Positions 52,017 to 62,278 are shown, counted from the stretch's first letter. The stretch is DNA of 64,000 nt from Paenibacillus polymyxa (GCF_018614975.1 NZ_JAGGNR010000020.1:1-64000); one strand, 5' to 3'. Numbers and translations are program-made. The notes: generated by a model not told the origin, from the letters alone.

Positions 52017-52145
52017 TTAATTCGTAGTAGGTTTCTCTTCATATTCGCTGGATAATTCTTTAAGCGATTTGATTTTGCCATGGGGATGCTGTTCTTGCTT
52101 ACGTGACTTCCAGGCAGCTTCTTTGCGTTTCTTCTGGTCAGCCAT
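52017..52145 (-). CDS. Small basic protein of 42 residues (DUF6254-like)
   Basis: A short gene with a full ribosome site (AGGAGG, 9 bp before the ATG) and its own hairpin downstream. The protein begins MADQKKRKEAAWKSRKQEQH, continues PHGKIKSLKELSSEYEEK and ends in PTTN. The pattern of a charged helix, then QxxHPHGKxKSxxEL, is like that of the very small DUF6254-type proteins of Bacillota, as far as I can recall that family. The function is unknown. It is highly basic in its first half, so nucleic-acid or ribosome contact is possible. Confidence 0.75.
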   Translation of the reverse strand: MADQKKRKEAAWKSRKQEQHPHGKIKSLKELSSEYEEKPTTN

Positions 52146-52268
52146 ACAAGATATCCTCCTCTGGAAACTGAGATGTATACTACCTCTTTATGATGTCATT
52201 TCTGGACAACTTTATTCTGCAAGCATAGGTAATAAGAGAATTAGGCAAGCATATAGAGAATTCAGAAG

Positions 52269-55200
52269 CTAGTTAGCAGGACCCAGATTAATCAAGCTGA
52301 CCTCGGATAATGAGACGGTTGTGTTGCCATCTTGCGCACCATCAATGTTACCCAGATCAAATGAAATTCGAGTATTCGCATAGCTGTCTTCTGTTGCATC
52401 AAATGTAAACGTGAACTCTTGTTCTTCTGGAGTCAAATCAACTCGTGCCCCAAAGAAACCATGCCATTCATAGTTGGCAGCGGCATCAACCCATCCAATC
52501 CCCAAACCCAATTTCCTGGACGTCTCCGCTTTGGCTTTAAACGTTAATTTATATTTAAAACCTTGCTGTATGCCAAATCCTTCATTGATGACTTGACGAT
52601 CCCATGGATGCTGCCCTGCATGACCAATCTTGGCTTGAAGCTGTTGATTGCTAACTTGCATCTCAAGGTCCGCTGCATTACCGTCCGCATGGGTAAACCA
52701 ACCTTCCTTACCTTTGGAGAAGTCTCCGTTAGGAATAAGATTAACATGAGCAGGCTGCCCTCCTTGATCTGCATTCGGATTCACTTCATATAATTGGACG
52801 TTATTGATGTGAATCGAGTGTTCACCTGTAGATAGCGGATATCCTAATCCAAATGCAAGCATAGCTTCCGAATCGGAGGTATCCCCCATGGTGATTGCGT
52901 AATTATACGACTTTTGATCCGCGGTTAATACCACTTCTTCTTCAAAATACTTCACAAAATCCCCTGCATTCTGAGAAAGAACCGCTTGCATGGATTTAGG
53001 ACTTGAAGCAGATGCCTCGAAGGTAAGTCGGTACGTTTTGTTTGCATCAAGTTTAATCTGACCTTGTTGTAACAAAGCATCCCACCAATGTTCACTTGTA
53101 CCAGGCAAATTAATCGTTAATCCTGCGCCCTCGTCATGTGAGGCTGTCAGATCATTAGGAATTAGCTCCCAATGATTCAGATCAGCTGTTAGCTCACTGT
53201 TCTGAATTTTATTTTGTGAAATATCCACCCAACGTGTATTATAATCTGCTCCTTCAAAATTCACATAATAGGGTTTGCCTGCTATCAAGTTGACCCCTGG
53301 GAAATACACCGTTTTATATGCTTGCCATCCACCCGTGTCTCCAAGACTCAGGTCTGATTGTGCAACGGTTGTACCTTGTTCATCCTGAATGCTGAACTGA
53401 ACTTTTGAATCACTTTTTCCACTGGCCATTCGGGCAGACAGAACATATACTCCGTCGTGAGCTACATCGATTTTATATTGCAGCAGATCTCCCTGATCCA
53501 TGTAACTGACATGTTTTCCTCCTTCTACGGAGTCCTCCAGTTGTAAGCCCTGCATCATCCAGGCTTCGGTTGCAGGAACATGTGCGTAGCCATTCACTGA
53601 CAGAGGTTTTCCGCGTTTCGTCAGACGAACATTGTCCACATATACCTTACCTTTAGAACTGCCAAATAACAGTCTTAGCTCGGATTGTGCGATTGATGCT
53701 CCATCTCCAATGATGATTTCTCCGGTGAATGTTTTCATTTCTTGATTCAAGGAGAGGTTTTGTCCTTGATGAACCTGTACTGTATGCCCATTACTGCTGA
53801 CAACATCAATGTCGATGCTTCGCGGTGTGTCTGCCTTGGCATCTAAGGAGAAACCATACGTTGTATTCGCTTCCAGCTTCAAAACCGGTTGGTTCACCGA
53901 AACTTGTTGTGGGTCACCATTCGTTTGAGTAACATCAACAACTAGCTGACGCTCCATAATCGGGAATTTCGAAAAGTTATTAACACTAATATTGGCTGCC
54001 GCACTGTCCTGAATGCTGCTTGACCAAAAACCCAGACGCTCCTTGCCTTGATCGAATGTACCATTGTAAATAAAGTTGCCATCAGGTAGCGCGTTTCGTT
54101 CGACAGTTAACGGATCAGCCTCTCCCACCTCAATCAGTCTGACATTGGCCAGCCAAACGGTTGTATTATCCAGCCCCAGATTAAATTCGAATCTGGCATT
54201 GTTATCCGTGCCATCCCGCATATTGAAGGTATAGTCATAGGATTGCCAATCTGTCGTGAGTGCAAAGGTGTTATCACCCGAATAATTCGTCCAGCTTTTT
54301 TCAAATTGGTTCAGTTTGGACATGATTGTACGGTTAGCAGATGCTTTGGCATCAAATTGTATCTTGTACTTTTTGTTTTTCTTGATGTACATCGGCATCT
54401 GAGTGAGTTGAACCGAATAGTTTTCAGTACCCGATGCATCAATGGTAACTTGTGCTGCTTTCCCTTTTTGCTCATCCGTTACAACTTTGACACTGCCAGC
54501 TCCATCAGCATTTGTAATGAATTTCCACTGAAGAGGAACTCCATTTTCTGCAGCCCCTTCCGAAAAACGATCATTGTAGATTTGATTGCCATCGGCTTGT
54601 GGTTCACGCTGTTGTGCATGCTCGATGGGATTTGTTATTACATCAGGCCATGTGTCTAGATTTTTGTAAGAATATACTCGCACAAAATCAACATTCATCT
54701 TTTCGGAAGTGAAGCTGCTTTCAGGTGAGCCCGGCCAGTCTCCTCCAACTGCCAGATTCAGAATCAGATAGAATGGACGATCAAATGGTGCAGGGAACGT
54801 ATAATACTCGGGTTGGCCCGCAGCCTTCGTTTGCCAGTTGGTCACTTCATGATGCAGCTTTCCATCCACATAGAAGCGAATCATGCCCGGCAACCATTCC
54901 ACCTGGAAATCGTGATAATCGTCGGCGAAAGTTTCTCCCTTCGGAAGAGTAAGGCTTCCCTGATCGTGTCCATGGGAGCCGTCAGGCTTCACACTGTCAT
55001 AATGCAATGTGCTATATACCTTGTTATTACTCTCTTTGCCACCAATTAGCTCCATAATATCGATTTCTCCAGAGGCAGGCCATCCACCATAATGTGCTTC
55101 ATCGGTTGGCATCATCCATATGGCAGGCCACATGCCTTTTTCAATTGGAAGCTTCGCACGTACAACTACTTTACCGTAGGTCCAATCGCCTTTTTCCATA

Positions 55201-56726
55201 GAGATCAGTTTGCCAGAGCTGTAATCTTTACCATTTTTCAGACCCTTTTTTGCTTCAATCTGCAACACGCTTCGATTCTGATCTTTTGTAATGCGAGTGT
55301 TATCCGGACTGTAATATTGCATTTCATTGTTATAAACGAGTCCTGTATCCTGCACGGTCCATTTGGAAGCATCAATCGCAGGCCCGTTAAACTCATCATT
55401 CCAGACCAGTTCCCATTGATCATGCGGAATTGTTGTAGCTGGAACCGGTTTTTCACCCGCAGGATTGCTTGGTGTCGATGGGTTGGATGGTGTTTGCCCT
55501 CCTGGAGAAGATTGGGTTGGAGTGTTTGCCACACTCGTTGACCCCCCAGGTTGTGACGAAGCAGGTTGCTGAACTTCCCCTACCATGGATGTACGCAGAC
55601 CTTGTTTCACTTTCTCTCCATTAATAACAACATCATTCGCATCAACACTTAATTTTTGGATCGTACCTTTGGTATCCACTCGGGTCTGGTTCGCCCCTGC
55701 GAGAATATTCATGGTATCAATCAGACTATTGGAGGAGATATCCAGAATGGATTGTTCCATGACAACGATCTCCTGAATATTACTTTCTTCCGTGATGGCA
55801 ACTCTGACGGGTTCCCCTCGTTTGTCAACGACTACTCGATTCAGCTTGGAGTTGCTAATATCGATGGAATGACTGCCGCCGCCTTTAATGATGACACTTC
55901 CTGTAACAGTTACGCCCTGAAGAACAACAGATCCCTCGCCAATGCCTTCTGCCAGCAGCAGATTTCCGTTGACAATCATATTTTTCAGTGTGACATCCGT
56001 TGATTTAATAATCAAGTTGCCATCCACCCGGGACTCATATGTACCAGGAGTACTTTTCACATCGGCAATCATCGCCGACAACATTGCTGCCGTCTCTGCT
56101 CGTGTAATCGGGGATTTAGGATTTAATTTGCCTTGGAAACCTTTAAGAATATTTTCGTCTACTAAATAGGTAAGCGCTTTCTTTGCGTAGCTGGAAATAT
56201 CATCTGCATCCTCAAATTTCAATCCTTCACTATCTTCATTTGAAGTCGCTGAAAGTTGAAAAGCTCGATCTACCATAACCGCTGCATCTTGGCGGGTAAT
56301 CGGTTGTTGCGGTGACAGATGTTCACGGTCTGTCCCTTCGATGATGCCAGAACCATTCGCTCGTACCATTACGTCATAGTACCAATCGTCTGAAGTCACA
56401 TCCGCATATGAGCCAGTCGCCGCATTACCGGTGAAACCAAAGGTCCGATCCAGAATCATCACGAATTCAGCTCGGCTAATGACCTGACTGGGCTTAAATG
56501 TTCCATCCGTGTACCCTCTCAATAGATTCAAGTCTTGCAACCGTGTAACTGCAGATTGTGACCAATGCCCGGTCAGGTCTTTATAAGGAACAGAGAAGTG
56601 CAGGCTTTTCGCCTGCACATTTCCCACCTCCGCTTGACCCTGTACACTTTTTGCTCCAGCGGTTGCTGGATATACGAGAGAAGCCATTAAACTCCATGCC
56701 ACCATACATGCCAGTCCTTTTCTCAT
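52269..56726 (-). CDS. Surface-anchored GH16 laminarinase with SLH and carbohydrate-binding domains
   Basis: A 1485-residue exported endo-beta-1,3(4)-glucanase. After a signal peptide (about 1-25) come three SLH repeats (about 45-220; GHWSQSAVTRLQDLNLLRGYTDGTF and so on) that bind cell-wall polymer. A repetitive beta-solenoid-like stretch follows (about 225-375; GNLIIKSTDVTLKNMIVNGNL). A Pro/Ser/Thr linker then leads to the GH16 domain at about 437-690, with the catalytic motif GEIDIME at about 552-558 (nucleophile and acid Glu, helper Asp). The remaining 790 residues contain about four CBM4/9-type beta-sandwiches and one CBM6-like module. It is the last gene after two permeases, 43 bp downstream. 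The products would be imported by that transporter. Confidence 0.93.
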   Translation of the reverse strand: MRKGLACMVAWSLMASLVYPATAGAKSVQGQAEVGNVQAKSLHFSVPYKDLTGHWSQSAVTRLQDLNLLRGYTDGTFKPSQVISRAEFVMILDRTFGFTGNAATGSYADVTSDDWYYDVMVRANGSGIIEGTDREHLSPQQPITRQDAAVMVDRAFQLSATSNEDSEGLKFEDADDISSYAKKALTYLVDENILKGFQGKLNPKSPITRAETAAMLSAMIADVKSTPGTYESRVDGNLIIKSTDVTLKNMIVNGNLLLAEGIGEGSVVLQGVTVTGSVIIKGGGSHSIDISNSKLNRVVVDKRGEPVRVAITEESNIQEIVVMEQSILDISSNSLIDTMNILAGANQTRVDTKGTIQKLSVDANDVVINGEKVKQGLRTSMVGEVQQPASSQPGGSTSVANTPTQSSPGGQTPSNPSTPSNPAGEKPVPATTIPHDQWELVWNDEFNGPAIDASKWTVQDTGLVYNNEMQYYSPDNTRITKDQNRSVLQIEAKKGLKNGKDYSSGKLISMEKGDWTYGKVVVRAKLPIEKGMWPAIWMMPTDEAHYGGWPASGEIDIMELIGGKESNNKVYSTLHYDSVKPDGSHGHDQGSLTLPKGETFADDYHDFQVEWLPGMIRFYVDGKLHHEVTNWQTKAAGQPEYYTFPAPFDRPFYLILNLAVGGDWPGSPESSFTSEKMNVDFVRVYSYKNLDTWPDVITNPIEHAQQREPQADGNQIYNDRFSEGAAENGVPLQWKFITNADGAGSVKVVTDEQKGKAAQVTIDASGTENYSVQLTQMPMYIKKNKKYKIQFDAKASANRTIMSKLNQFEKSWTNYSGDNTFALTTDWQSYDYTFNMRDGTDNNARFEFNLGLDNTTVWLANVRLIEVGEADPLTVERNALPDGNFIYNGTFDQGKERLGFWSSSIQDSAAANISVNNFSKFPIMERQLVVDVTQTNGDPQQVSVNQPVLKLEANTTYGFSLDAKADTPRSIDIDVVSSNGHTVQVHQGQNLSLNQEMKTFTGEIIIGDGASIAQSELRLLFGSSKGKVYVDNVRLTKRGKPLSVNGYAHVPATEAWMMQGLQLEDSVEGGKHVSYMDQGDLLQYKIDVAHDGVYVLSARMASGKSDSKVQFSIQDEQGTTVAQSDLSLGDTGGWQAYKTVYFPGVNLIAGKPYYVNFEGADYNTRWVDISQNKIQNSELTADLNHWELIPNDLTASHDEGAGLTINLPGTSEHWWDALLQQGQIKLDANKTYRLTFEASASSPKSMQAVLSQNAGDFVKYFEEEVVLTADQKSYNYAITMGDTSDSEAMLAFGLGYPLSTGEHSIHINNVQLYEVNPNADQGGQPAHVNLIPNGDFSKGKEGWFTHADGNAADLEMQVSNQQLQAKIGHAGQHPWDRQVINEGFGIQQGFKYKLTFKAKAETSRKLGLGIGWVDAAANYEWHGFFGARVDLTPEEQEFTFTFDATEDSYANTRISFDLGNIDGAQDGNTTVSLSEVSLINLGPAN

Positions 56727-56769
56727 TCTTCTTCCTCCCTCAGCTCAGTTATCCTTGCATTTGCATAGC

Positions 56770-57648
56770 CTATTCCTTGACTGCTCCAATAACGATCCCC
56801 TTAACGAAGAAACGTTGTAAAAACGGGTATACCATCAGGATCGGAAGCGCGCCGATAAAGATCTGTGCTGCGCGTACGGTTCGCTGCGAGATATTCTCCA
56901 ACATGGAAGGATCGACGTTGATTTTGCTGAGATCTTGCTGAACAATAATGGTCTGTAATAGAGAAGCAAGCGGATAATTTTTAATATCAGACATATAGAT
57001 CATGCCATCGAACCAGGAGTTCCACTGATACACCATCGTAAACAAGGACAAGGTTGCGATAGCTGGAAGAGACAGTGGTACGTAGACCAGAATCAATGTT
57101 TTGATATGACCTGCTCCATCCAAATAGGCTGCTTCTTCAAGTTCTTTGGGCAGACCGCGGAAGAAGTTCATCATGAGAATAACGTTCCACACGGACAGTG
57201 CTCCGGGCAGAATAAGTGCCCAGATTGTATTCATCAGGCCAAGCTTCTGGATCAGAATGTAACTTGGAATCAAACCGCCGCTGAACAAAATAGTAAATAC
57301 GAAAAACCATGTATACAACGAGCGACCTTTAAAACTGATATCTTCCTTCGACAACGGAAATGCGGTTATGAGCATGATGACCATACCAATGATTGTCGCA
57401 ATTACAGTCCGTTTAAGTGATACGATCAAGGAGTTAATGAAGTTTGAATTCCCGAATGTTTTCACATATGCGTCGGTTGTGAACCCGATGGGCCAGAAGG
57501 TAACCAGGTTTGATGATGCTGGCGCCATACTGCTGAATGAAACAGCCAATATATGAATAATTGGTAAAATGCAGAGTATCGATAATATTCCAAGAAAAGT
57601 ATAGTTAGCGATGCTGAATATGCGGTATCCTTTTGTTTTATAATACAA
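56770..57648 (-). CDS. ABC sugar permease, LplC/YtcP type
   Basis: A 292-residue six-helix permease. The EAA loop is ELEEAAYLDGAGHIKTLILV, and the C-terminus LQRFFVKGIVIGAVKE is typical of LplC. The start is TTG at 57648, with AGGAG 8 bp upstream. It lies 15 bp after the LplB-type gene and directly before the laminarinase gene, which points to import of beta-glucan oligosaccharides. The ATPase is not encoded here and is probably a shared MsmX-type protein. Confidence 0.93.
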   Translation of the reverse strand: MYYKTKGYRIFSIANYTFLGILSILCILPIIHILAVSFSSMAPASSNLVTFWPIGFTTDAYVKTFGNSNFINSLIVSLKRTVIATIIGMVIMLITAFPLSKEDISFKGRSLYTWFFVFTILFSGGLIPSYILIQKLGLMNTIWALILPGALSVWNVILMMNFFRGLPKELEEAAYLDGAGHIKTLILVYVPLSLPAIATLSLFTMVYQWNSWFDGMIYMSDIKNYPLASLLQTIIVQQDLSKINVDPSMLENISQRTVRAAQIFIGALPILMVYPFLQRFFVKGIVIGAVKE

Positions 57649-57663
57649 GCCCTTTTCTCCTCT

Positions 57664-58629
57664 CTAGAAAACTCGATAATTAGCTAGTTTGTAAGCCATT
57701 CTGTACGATATAACAATCAAAATGGTAGCTACCACTGATTTGAATAACCCCACTGCTGTGGCGAAGCTCATCTTCCCGTTCAAAATCCCGAGTCGATATA
57801 CAAACGTGTCAATGATGTCGCCTTTGTCATACACAAGTGGATTGTACAAGTTGAACACCTGATCAAAACCAGCGTTCAGGATATTGCCGATAGAGAGTGT
57901 CATCAGTACGATTGTAATCGGCATTAATGCCGGAATCGTAATGTGCAGTGTCTGTTTAAACCGGTTGGCCCCATCCACCTCGGCAGCCTCGTAGAGTGCA
58001 GGATTAATTCCTGAGAGAGAAGCCAGAAATACGATCGTACCAAAACCAAATTCTTTCCACACATCACTGAGGATCAGTGTTATTCGGAACCATGTACCGT
58101 CTCCCAGGAAGAAGATTGGTTCTCCTCCAAAGGCTACGACAAGCTGGTTGACCATGCCGCCCTGAGGAGACAGGATATCGAGCAGAATACCACCGAGAAT
58201 AACCCATGATAGGAAATGCGGTAGATACACAAGCGTTTGACTTACTCTCTTGAATGCCGTCAAGCGCACTTCATTGAGCAAAATGGCAAACAGGAATGGA
58301 GCGAACAGACCTGCGATGATTTTGAAAAATGCAATGACCAGCGTATTCCAGATCACCTGACCTACGTCCGGATATAAAAATAAATATCGGAAATTGTCCC
58401 AACCCACCCATTTGGATTCAGAAAATCCCAAGTATGGCTTGAAATCCTGAAAAGCAATTACAATGCCGCCCATCGGTATGTACTGAAACACCAGTGCCAG
58501 CAATACAGCTGGAATGAGCATCATATGCAAAGTCCAGTTCCGTTGCATATTCCAGCGCTGTTTAACCCTGGTGGAGCGCCGTTTATGCGGCGTTTCTAAC
58601 GTATGTTCCTTCACTCCTGCATCCCCCAT
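57664..58629 (-). CDS. ABC sugar permease, LplB type
   Basis: A 321-residue six-helix permease with YIPMGGIVIAFQDFKPY, the EAA loop ALYEAAEVDGANRFKQTLHI, and a C-terminus like that of LplB proteins. It is the first gene of the operon LplB, LplC, laminarinase. The ATG at 58629 is poorly placed relative to a ribosome site; a GTG at codon 6 with GGGGGAT 6 bp upstream is a good alternative. It diverges from the kinase gene across a 131-bp spacer with a dyad. Confidence 0.92.
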   Translation of the reverse strand: MGDAGVKEHTLETPHKRRSTRVKQRWNMQRNWTLHMMLIPAVLLALVFQYIPMGGIVIAFQDFKPYLGFSESKWVGWDNFRYLFLYPDVGQVIWNTLVIAFFKIIAGLFAPFLFAILLNEVRLTAFKRVSQTLVYLPHFLSWVILGGILLDILSPQGGMVNQLVVAFGGEPIFFLGDGTWFRITLILSDVWKEFGFGTIVFLASLSGINPALYEAAEVDGANRFKQTLHITIPALMPITIVLMTLSIGNILNAGFDQVFNLYNPLVYDKGDIIDTFVYRLGILNGKMSFATAVGLFKSVVATILIVISYRMAYKLANYRVF

Positions 58630-58647
58630 GTTCTAAATTTTGTATTT

Positions 58648-58669
58648 TACAAGTCATCGTGAACTTGTA
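58648..58669. promoter_or_regulatory. Dyad between the divergent permease and kinase genes
   Basis: TACAAGT (58648-58654) and ACTTGTA (58663-58669) form a perfect 7-bp dyad with an 8-nt spacer. It is 19 bp before the LplB start codon. It may be an operator of either unit; no regulator can be assigned. Confidence 0.5.
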
Positions 58670-58760
58670 TATTAAAATTATAGCAATGGAAATTTGTGAT
58701 CTATATCCTAATATTGCAACAACGATATCAATATTTTAATGAGATTAAGGAGGTTGGACT

Positions 58761-60470
58761 TTGTTTACACGCATGAATGTCTTTACCAAAATTACATTGT
58801 TGTTTGTGATGCTGCTTATTCTGGTGCTGTTTCTCTATACATACTCGAACCGGGAAAGCGTGCGTGTTATCGAACACGAGATTCAGAACAATACGATGAA
58901 TCATCTGTCGACATTTGCTGATTCAGTAGAATCCAACATTTACCAACTATCATTGTATGGGATGTCTATTGGGCAAGATTCGAGTATTCAGGAATATCAA
59001 CGTCCCGACTACAAGGACATTCCCTATGAACGTGTGAAAGTTGGAAGCGCCATTCTGGAAAAGATGAATCTGTACAACGCAGCAAGCAAATGGCATTCGA
59101 CCATCACACTATACTTCCCGCGGATGCAAAAAGTGATATCAACGGATTATTATGCTTACATTCCGTACAGGGATGATGAATTTAAGGAGCCTCTCTCGCA
59201 GTCCTGGACCTATGCCGACAATCAGTTTATCTGGTACACTACCGATCCAACGACAGCGATGGCGAGACCAGGAAAAGCCAGATTGATTACCAAAATCAGT
59301 TTCCCAGTTCACCACTTAACTGCTCTTCTTAATCAAAACAAGTTAAATAATAAAGGTGACCCGTTCATGTTCCATCCCGATTATGGATTAATCAGTAATA
59401 GCTCTGGAAAAGAAACCTTGAACGCAATCCTGCCTTCCCTGAAAGAAGCAAAACTGCAGACCAGCGGTGGATTCAGTACAACGTTGAACAAAACGGAATA
59501 TTACGTCTCTTATATTCAATCCAAGAGCCTCGGCTGGTATTATGTTGACTATGTGCCTATGCAGCAAATTTTGAAACCGATTACGAGCAGCCGGAATCTC
59601 TTTTACGCTTCAATTGCTGTTCTGATCGTGATGAGCGTTGTTGTATTATATACACTCTACCGAAGTGTGCAGCTTCCACTCTTACAGTTGGTGAAAGGGA
59701 CGAATCGCTTGTCCACCGGGGACTTTTCCGTTCGTCTTCATCATTCTGCACGCAATGAGTTCAGCCTGTTATTTGCACGTTTCAACATCATGGCTCAACG
59801 AATTCAGGAATTAATCGAGAATGTATATGAGGAGAAATTACGAAGTCGGGAAGCCACGCTCAAACAGTTGCAGTCCCAGATTAATCCGCATTTTCTATAT
59901 AACTGCCTGTTCTATATCAAGAACATGGCCCGAATGAAAAATGAAAAGGCCGTGGTAGCCATGGCACTGAATCTGGGAGAGTATTACCGATACATAACCA
60001 GGTCCGAAAAGGATCAAGCTACGCTTCGTGAAGAGCTGACGATGGTCAAAAATTATTTGGAAATCCAGTCACTTCGTCTGGAACGAATGCATTTTACAAT
60101 CGACGTGCCCCATGATATTTTAGATAAAACAGTTCCCAGACTAACCCTCCAGCCTATTATTGAGAACGCTATTATTCATGGTCTGGAGCCCAAATCGGTA
60201 GATGGTGAGATTAAAATCTATGCGGACTGCGAGGATGATGTGTACACGATTATCGTGGAGGACAGCGGGCTTGGCATGTCTGAGAAACAGCTTGATCATC
60301 TGAGAGATAATCTTCTTAAACCGCTGGATGAGAATATGGGATGTGGTACATGGAATGTCCATCAGCGTTTGTCTTTTCTGTACGGTGAAGGATCTGGACT
60401 ATTCTATGACCATTCTTCAATGGGTGGGATTAAAGTTAACATCACATGGCACGACAATACAGACAAGTAG
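58761..60470 (+). CDS. YesM-type sensor histidine kinase
   Basis: A 569-residue membrane kinase. One helix lies near the N-terminus (about 9-29), followed by an extracellular sensor to about 285, a second helix (SIAVLIVMSVVVLYTLY) and HAMP. The kinase core has His377 in QSQINPHFLYNCL, the N box LQPIIENAIIHGLEP and the G box EDSGLGMS. The TTG start at 58761 has AAGGAGG 7 bp upstream. It is paired with the response regulator 11 bp downstream and faces the beta-glucan importer operon, which it presumably induces. Confidence 0.94.
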   Translation: MFTRMNVFTKITLLFVMLLILVLFLYTYSNRESVRVIEHEIQNNTMNHLSTFADSVESNIYQLSLYGMSIGQDSSIQEYQRPDYKDIPYERVKVGSAILEKMNLYNAASKWHSTITLYFPRMQKVISTDYYAYIPYRDDEFKEPLSQSWTYADNQFIWYTTDPTTAMARPGKARLITKISFPVHHLTALLNQNKLNNKGDPFMFHPDYGLISNSSGKETLNAILPSLKEAKLQTSGGFSTTLNKTEYYVSYIQSKSLGWYYVDYVPMQQILKPITSSRNLFYASIAVLIVMSVVVLYTLYRSVQLPLLQLVKGTNRLSTGDFSVRLHHSARNEFSLLFARFNIMAQRIQELIENVYEEKLRSREATLKQLQSQINPHFLYNCLFYIKNMARMKNEKAVVAMALNLGEYYRYITRSEKDQATLREELTMVKNYLEIQSLRLERMHFTIDVPHDILDKTVPRLTLQPIIENAIIHGLEPKSVDGEIKIYADCEDDVYTIIVEDSGLGMSEKQLDHLRDNLLKPLDENMGCGTWNVHQRLSFLYGEGSGLFYDHSSMGGIKVNITWHDNTDK

Positions 60471-60481
60471 GTGAAAGACCC

Positions 60482-62122
60482 ATGCTGCAAATATTACTAG
60501 TGGACGATGAACGTTCCGTCGTGGAAACGCTGGCAGAGACCATTCCGTGGGAAAGCTGCGGGATCGGTACAGTTCATGAAGCCTTATCCGGTGCAGTAGC
60601 GCTGGAAATTATGGACAACCACGACATTGACATTGTAATTACGGATATACGTATGCCCGAAATGTCAGGCATTGCACTTATTACAGCAATTCATGAAAAG
60701 TGGCCTCATGTGCAGACGATTCTGTTATCCGGTCACGCCGACTTTGAATATGCCAAACAGGCCATTGCGCAGGAAAGCTTCGATTACTTGCTGAAACCTG
60801 TTAGCGATGAAGATCTGATCGAATCCGTGCAACGTCTTGTTGATCGAATTAAAGAAAAGTGGGAAACCGCAGCATCTCATCAAAGAGCCTTACACGCCTT
60901 TCAGGATCATCTGCCATTGCTTCAATCCACGATGCTGCATGAGTTGCTGACTGGAAAAGTCTATGATCAGAAGACACTGGCAGACAAGCTTGATCTGCTG
61001 GAACTTCCCTACTCTGTAGGAGAGGATCTCGGTATGCTGATTATCCGTATGGAGAAACATCTATCCGATATGGCACACGGCGACCTGGCCCTAATGGAAT
61101 ATGCGATATGTAATATCATAAGTGAAGTGATGCATAATCATTTTCATATCTGGCACACACGAGACGTTCATGATTACATTGTTGTTCTGGTAAGCATGAA
61201 ACATTCCACAACGATGAGTTATGGCAGGAGCGAGACGCCTCAGACATTGCTTGAGCAGTATGCTGCCCAGATTCAAACCAATGTTCAGTTATATTTGAAA
61301 GGTGCAATCTCCATTTCCGTCTCCAGTTGGGGCAAGTTCCCCCACGAAATTGGAGAACTCTATGAGCGAACGGTTATGTCCATGCGTAAACGGATGGGTC
61401 AGGTCCAAGGTTTGTTTGTCACCGCTTCCGATGAAACGGATGTTAGTCCCCTACATACGATCAGGTCGCTATACCAGCCACCAACGTTGATTAGCTTGCT
61501 CGAAGCTGGTCGCTTTGAGGATGTCGAACAGAAAATCGAGCACATTTTTGAGGAACTGCTGCATTCCAATGAACATCATGATATTGCGGAGTCAACCTTC
61601 GAGGTTTATTTTGCTATTGCGGGTGCGTTTGCGTACATCATTCATAAAAATGGCAAACAAATCTCTTCTTTGATTCCAGCAGAGTCCTATCGTTACTTTC
61701 AAGCTCCCAGTTACTCCACTGCACAGCAATTGCAGGACTGGTCCATACGTACACTTCATTACATACGAGATGATGCTGAACAAGAGCTTAGAGACAATCA
61801 CAGCACCATTGTGCGCAGTGTCAAAAGTTTCGTCGACCTTCATCTGGCTGGAGATGTATCGCTGCCTGCAATTGCCGACCATGTGCATCTGCACCCAGTG
61901 TACTTGTCCAAGGTATACAAGGCGGAGACGGGTGAAGCACTTACTGCCTATGTGTACCGATTAAGAATGGAGAAAGCAGCCTATCATTTGCGAACATCAA
62001 CCGCCAAAGTGTTTGAGATTGCAGAACTTGTCGGTTACAACAATACCGCATATTTTATTCGAGTTTTCAAGAAATTTTATGATCTTACACCGCAGGAATA
62101 TCGGGAAAATCTACCTGTTTAA
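60482..62122 (+). CDS. YesN-type response regulator with AraC output domain
   Basis: A 546-residue regulator. The receiver has acidic residues in VDDER and phospho-acceptor Asp55 (VITDIRMPEMSG). A linker of about 320 residues follows, then the AraC double HTH (LPAIADHVHLHPVYLSKVYK and VFEIAELVGYNNTAYFIRVFK, ending LTPQEYR). The ATG at 60482 has AGGTGA 7 bp upstream; an upstream ATG at 60446 inside the kinase gene is less likely. Its targets are probably the laminarinase operon and the lipoprotein gene. Confidence 0.94.
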   Translation: MLQILLVDDERSVVETLAETIPWESCGIGTVHEALSGAVALEIMDNHDIDIVITDIRMPEMSGIALITAIHEKWPHVQTILLSGHADFEYAKQAIAQESFDYLLKPVSDEDLIESVQRLVDRIKEKWETAASHQRALHAFQDHLPLLQSTMLHELLTGKVYDQKTLADKLDLLELPYSVGEDLGMLIIRMEKHLSDMAHGDLALMEYAICNIISEVMHNHFHIWHTRDVHDYIVVLVSMKHSTTMSYGRSETPQTLLEQYAAQIQTNVQLYLKGAISISVSSWGKFPHEIGELYERTVMSMRKRMGQVQGLFVTASDETDVSPLHTIRSLYQPPTLISLLEAGRFEDVEQKIEHIFEELLHSNEHHDIAESTFEVYFAIAGAFAYIIHKNGKQISSLIPAESYRYFQAPSYSTAQQLQDWSIRTLHYIRDDAEQELRDNHSTIVRSVKSFVDLHLAGDVSLPAIADHVHLHPVYLSKVYKAETGEALTAYVYRLRMEKAAYHLRTSTAKVFEIAELVGYNNTAYFIRVFKKFYDLTPQEYRENLPV

Positions 62123-62189
62123 GAGAGTACTCAGGCCAGACTTGACGTTCTAGTAATCTCTCCGGTTTCTCCTTCTTCATCTCGAATAC

Positions 62190-62230
62190 AAAAAGGCATT
62201 GCCGGAGATCTTCTCCTGCAATGCCTTTTT
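62190..62230. terminator. Bidirectional terminator between regulator and lipoprotein genes
   Basis: AAAAAGGCATTGC (62190-62202) pairs perfectly with GCAATGCCTTTTT (62218-62230), with an inner GAG/CTC. A/T runs on both sides make it work on both strands for the convergent genes. Confidence 0.93.
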
Positions 62231-62278
62231 GGTGCTTATGTGGCCGCGATGTATCAATTCAGCCAGCCATGCGTCATC

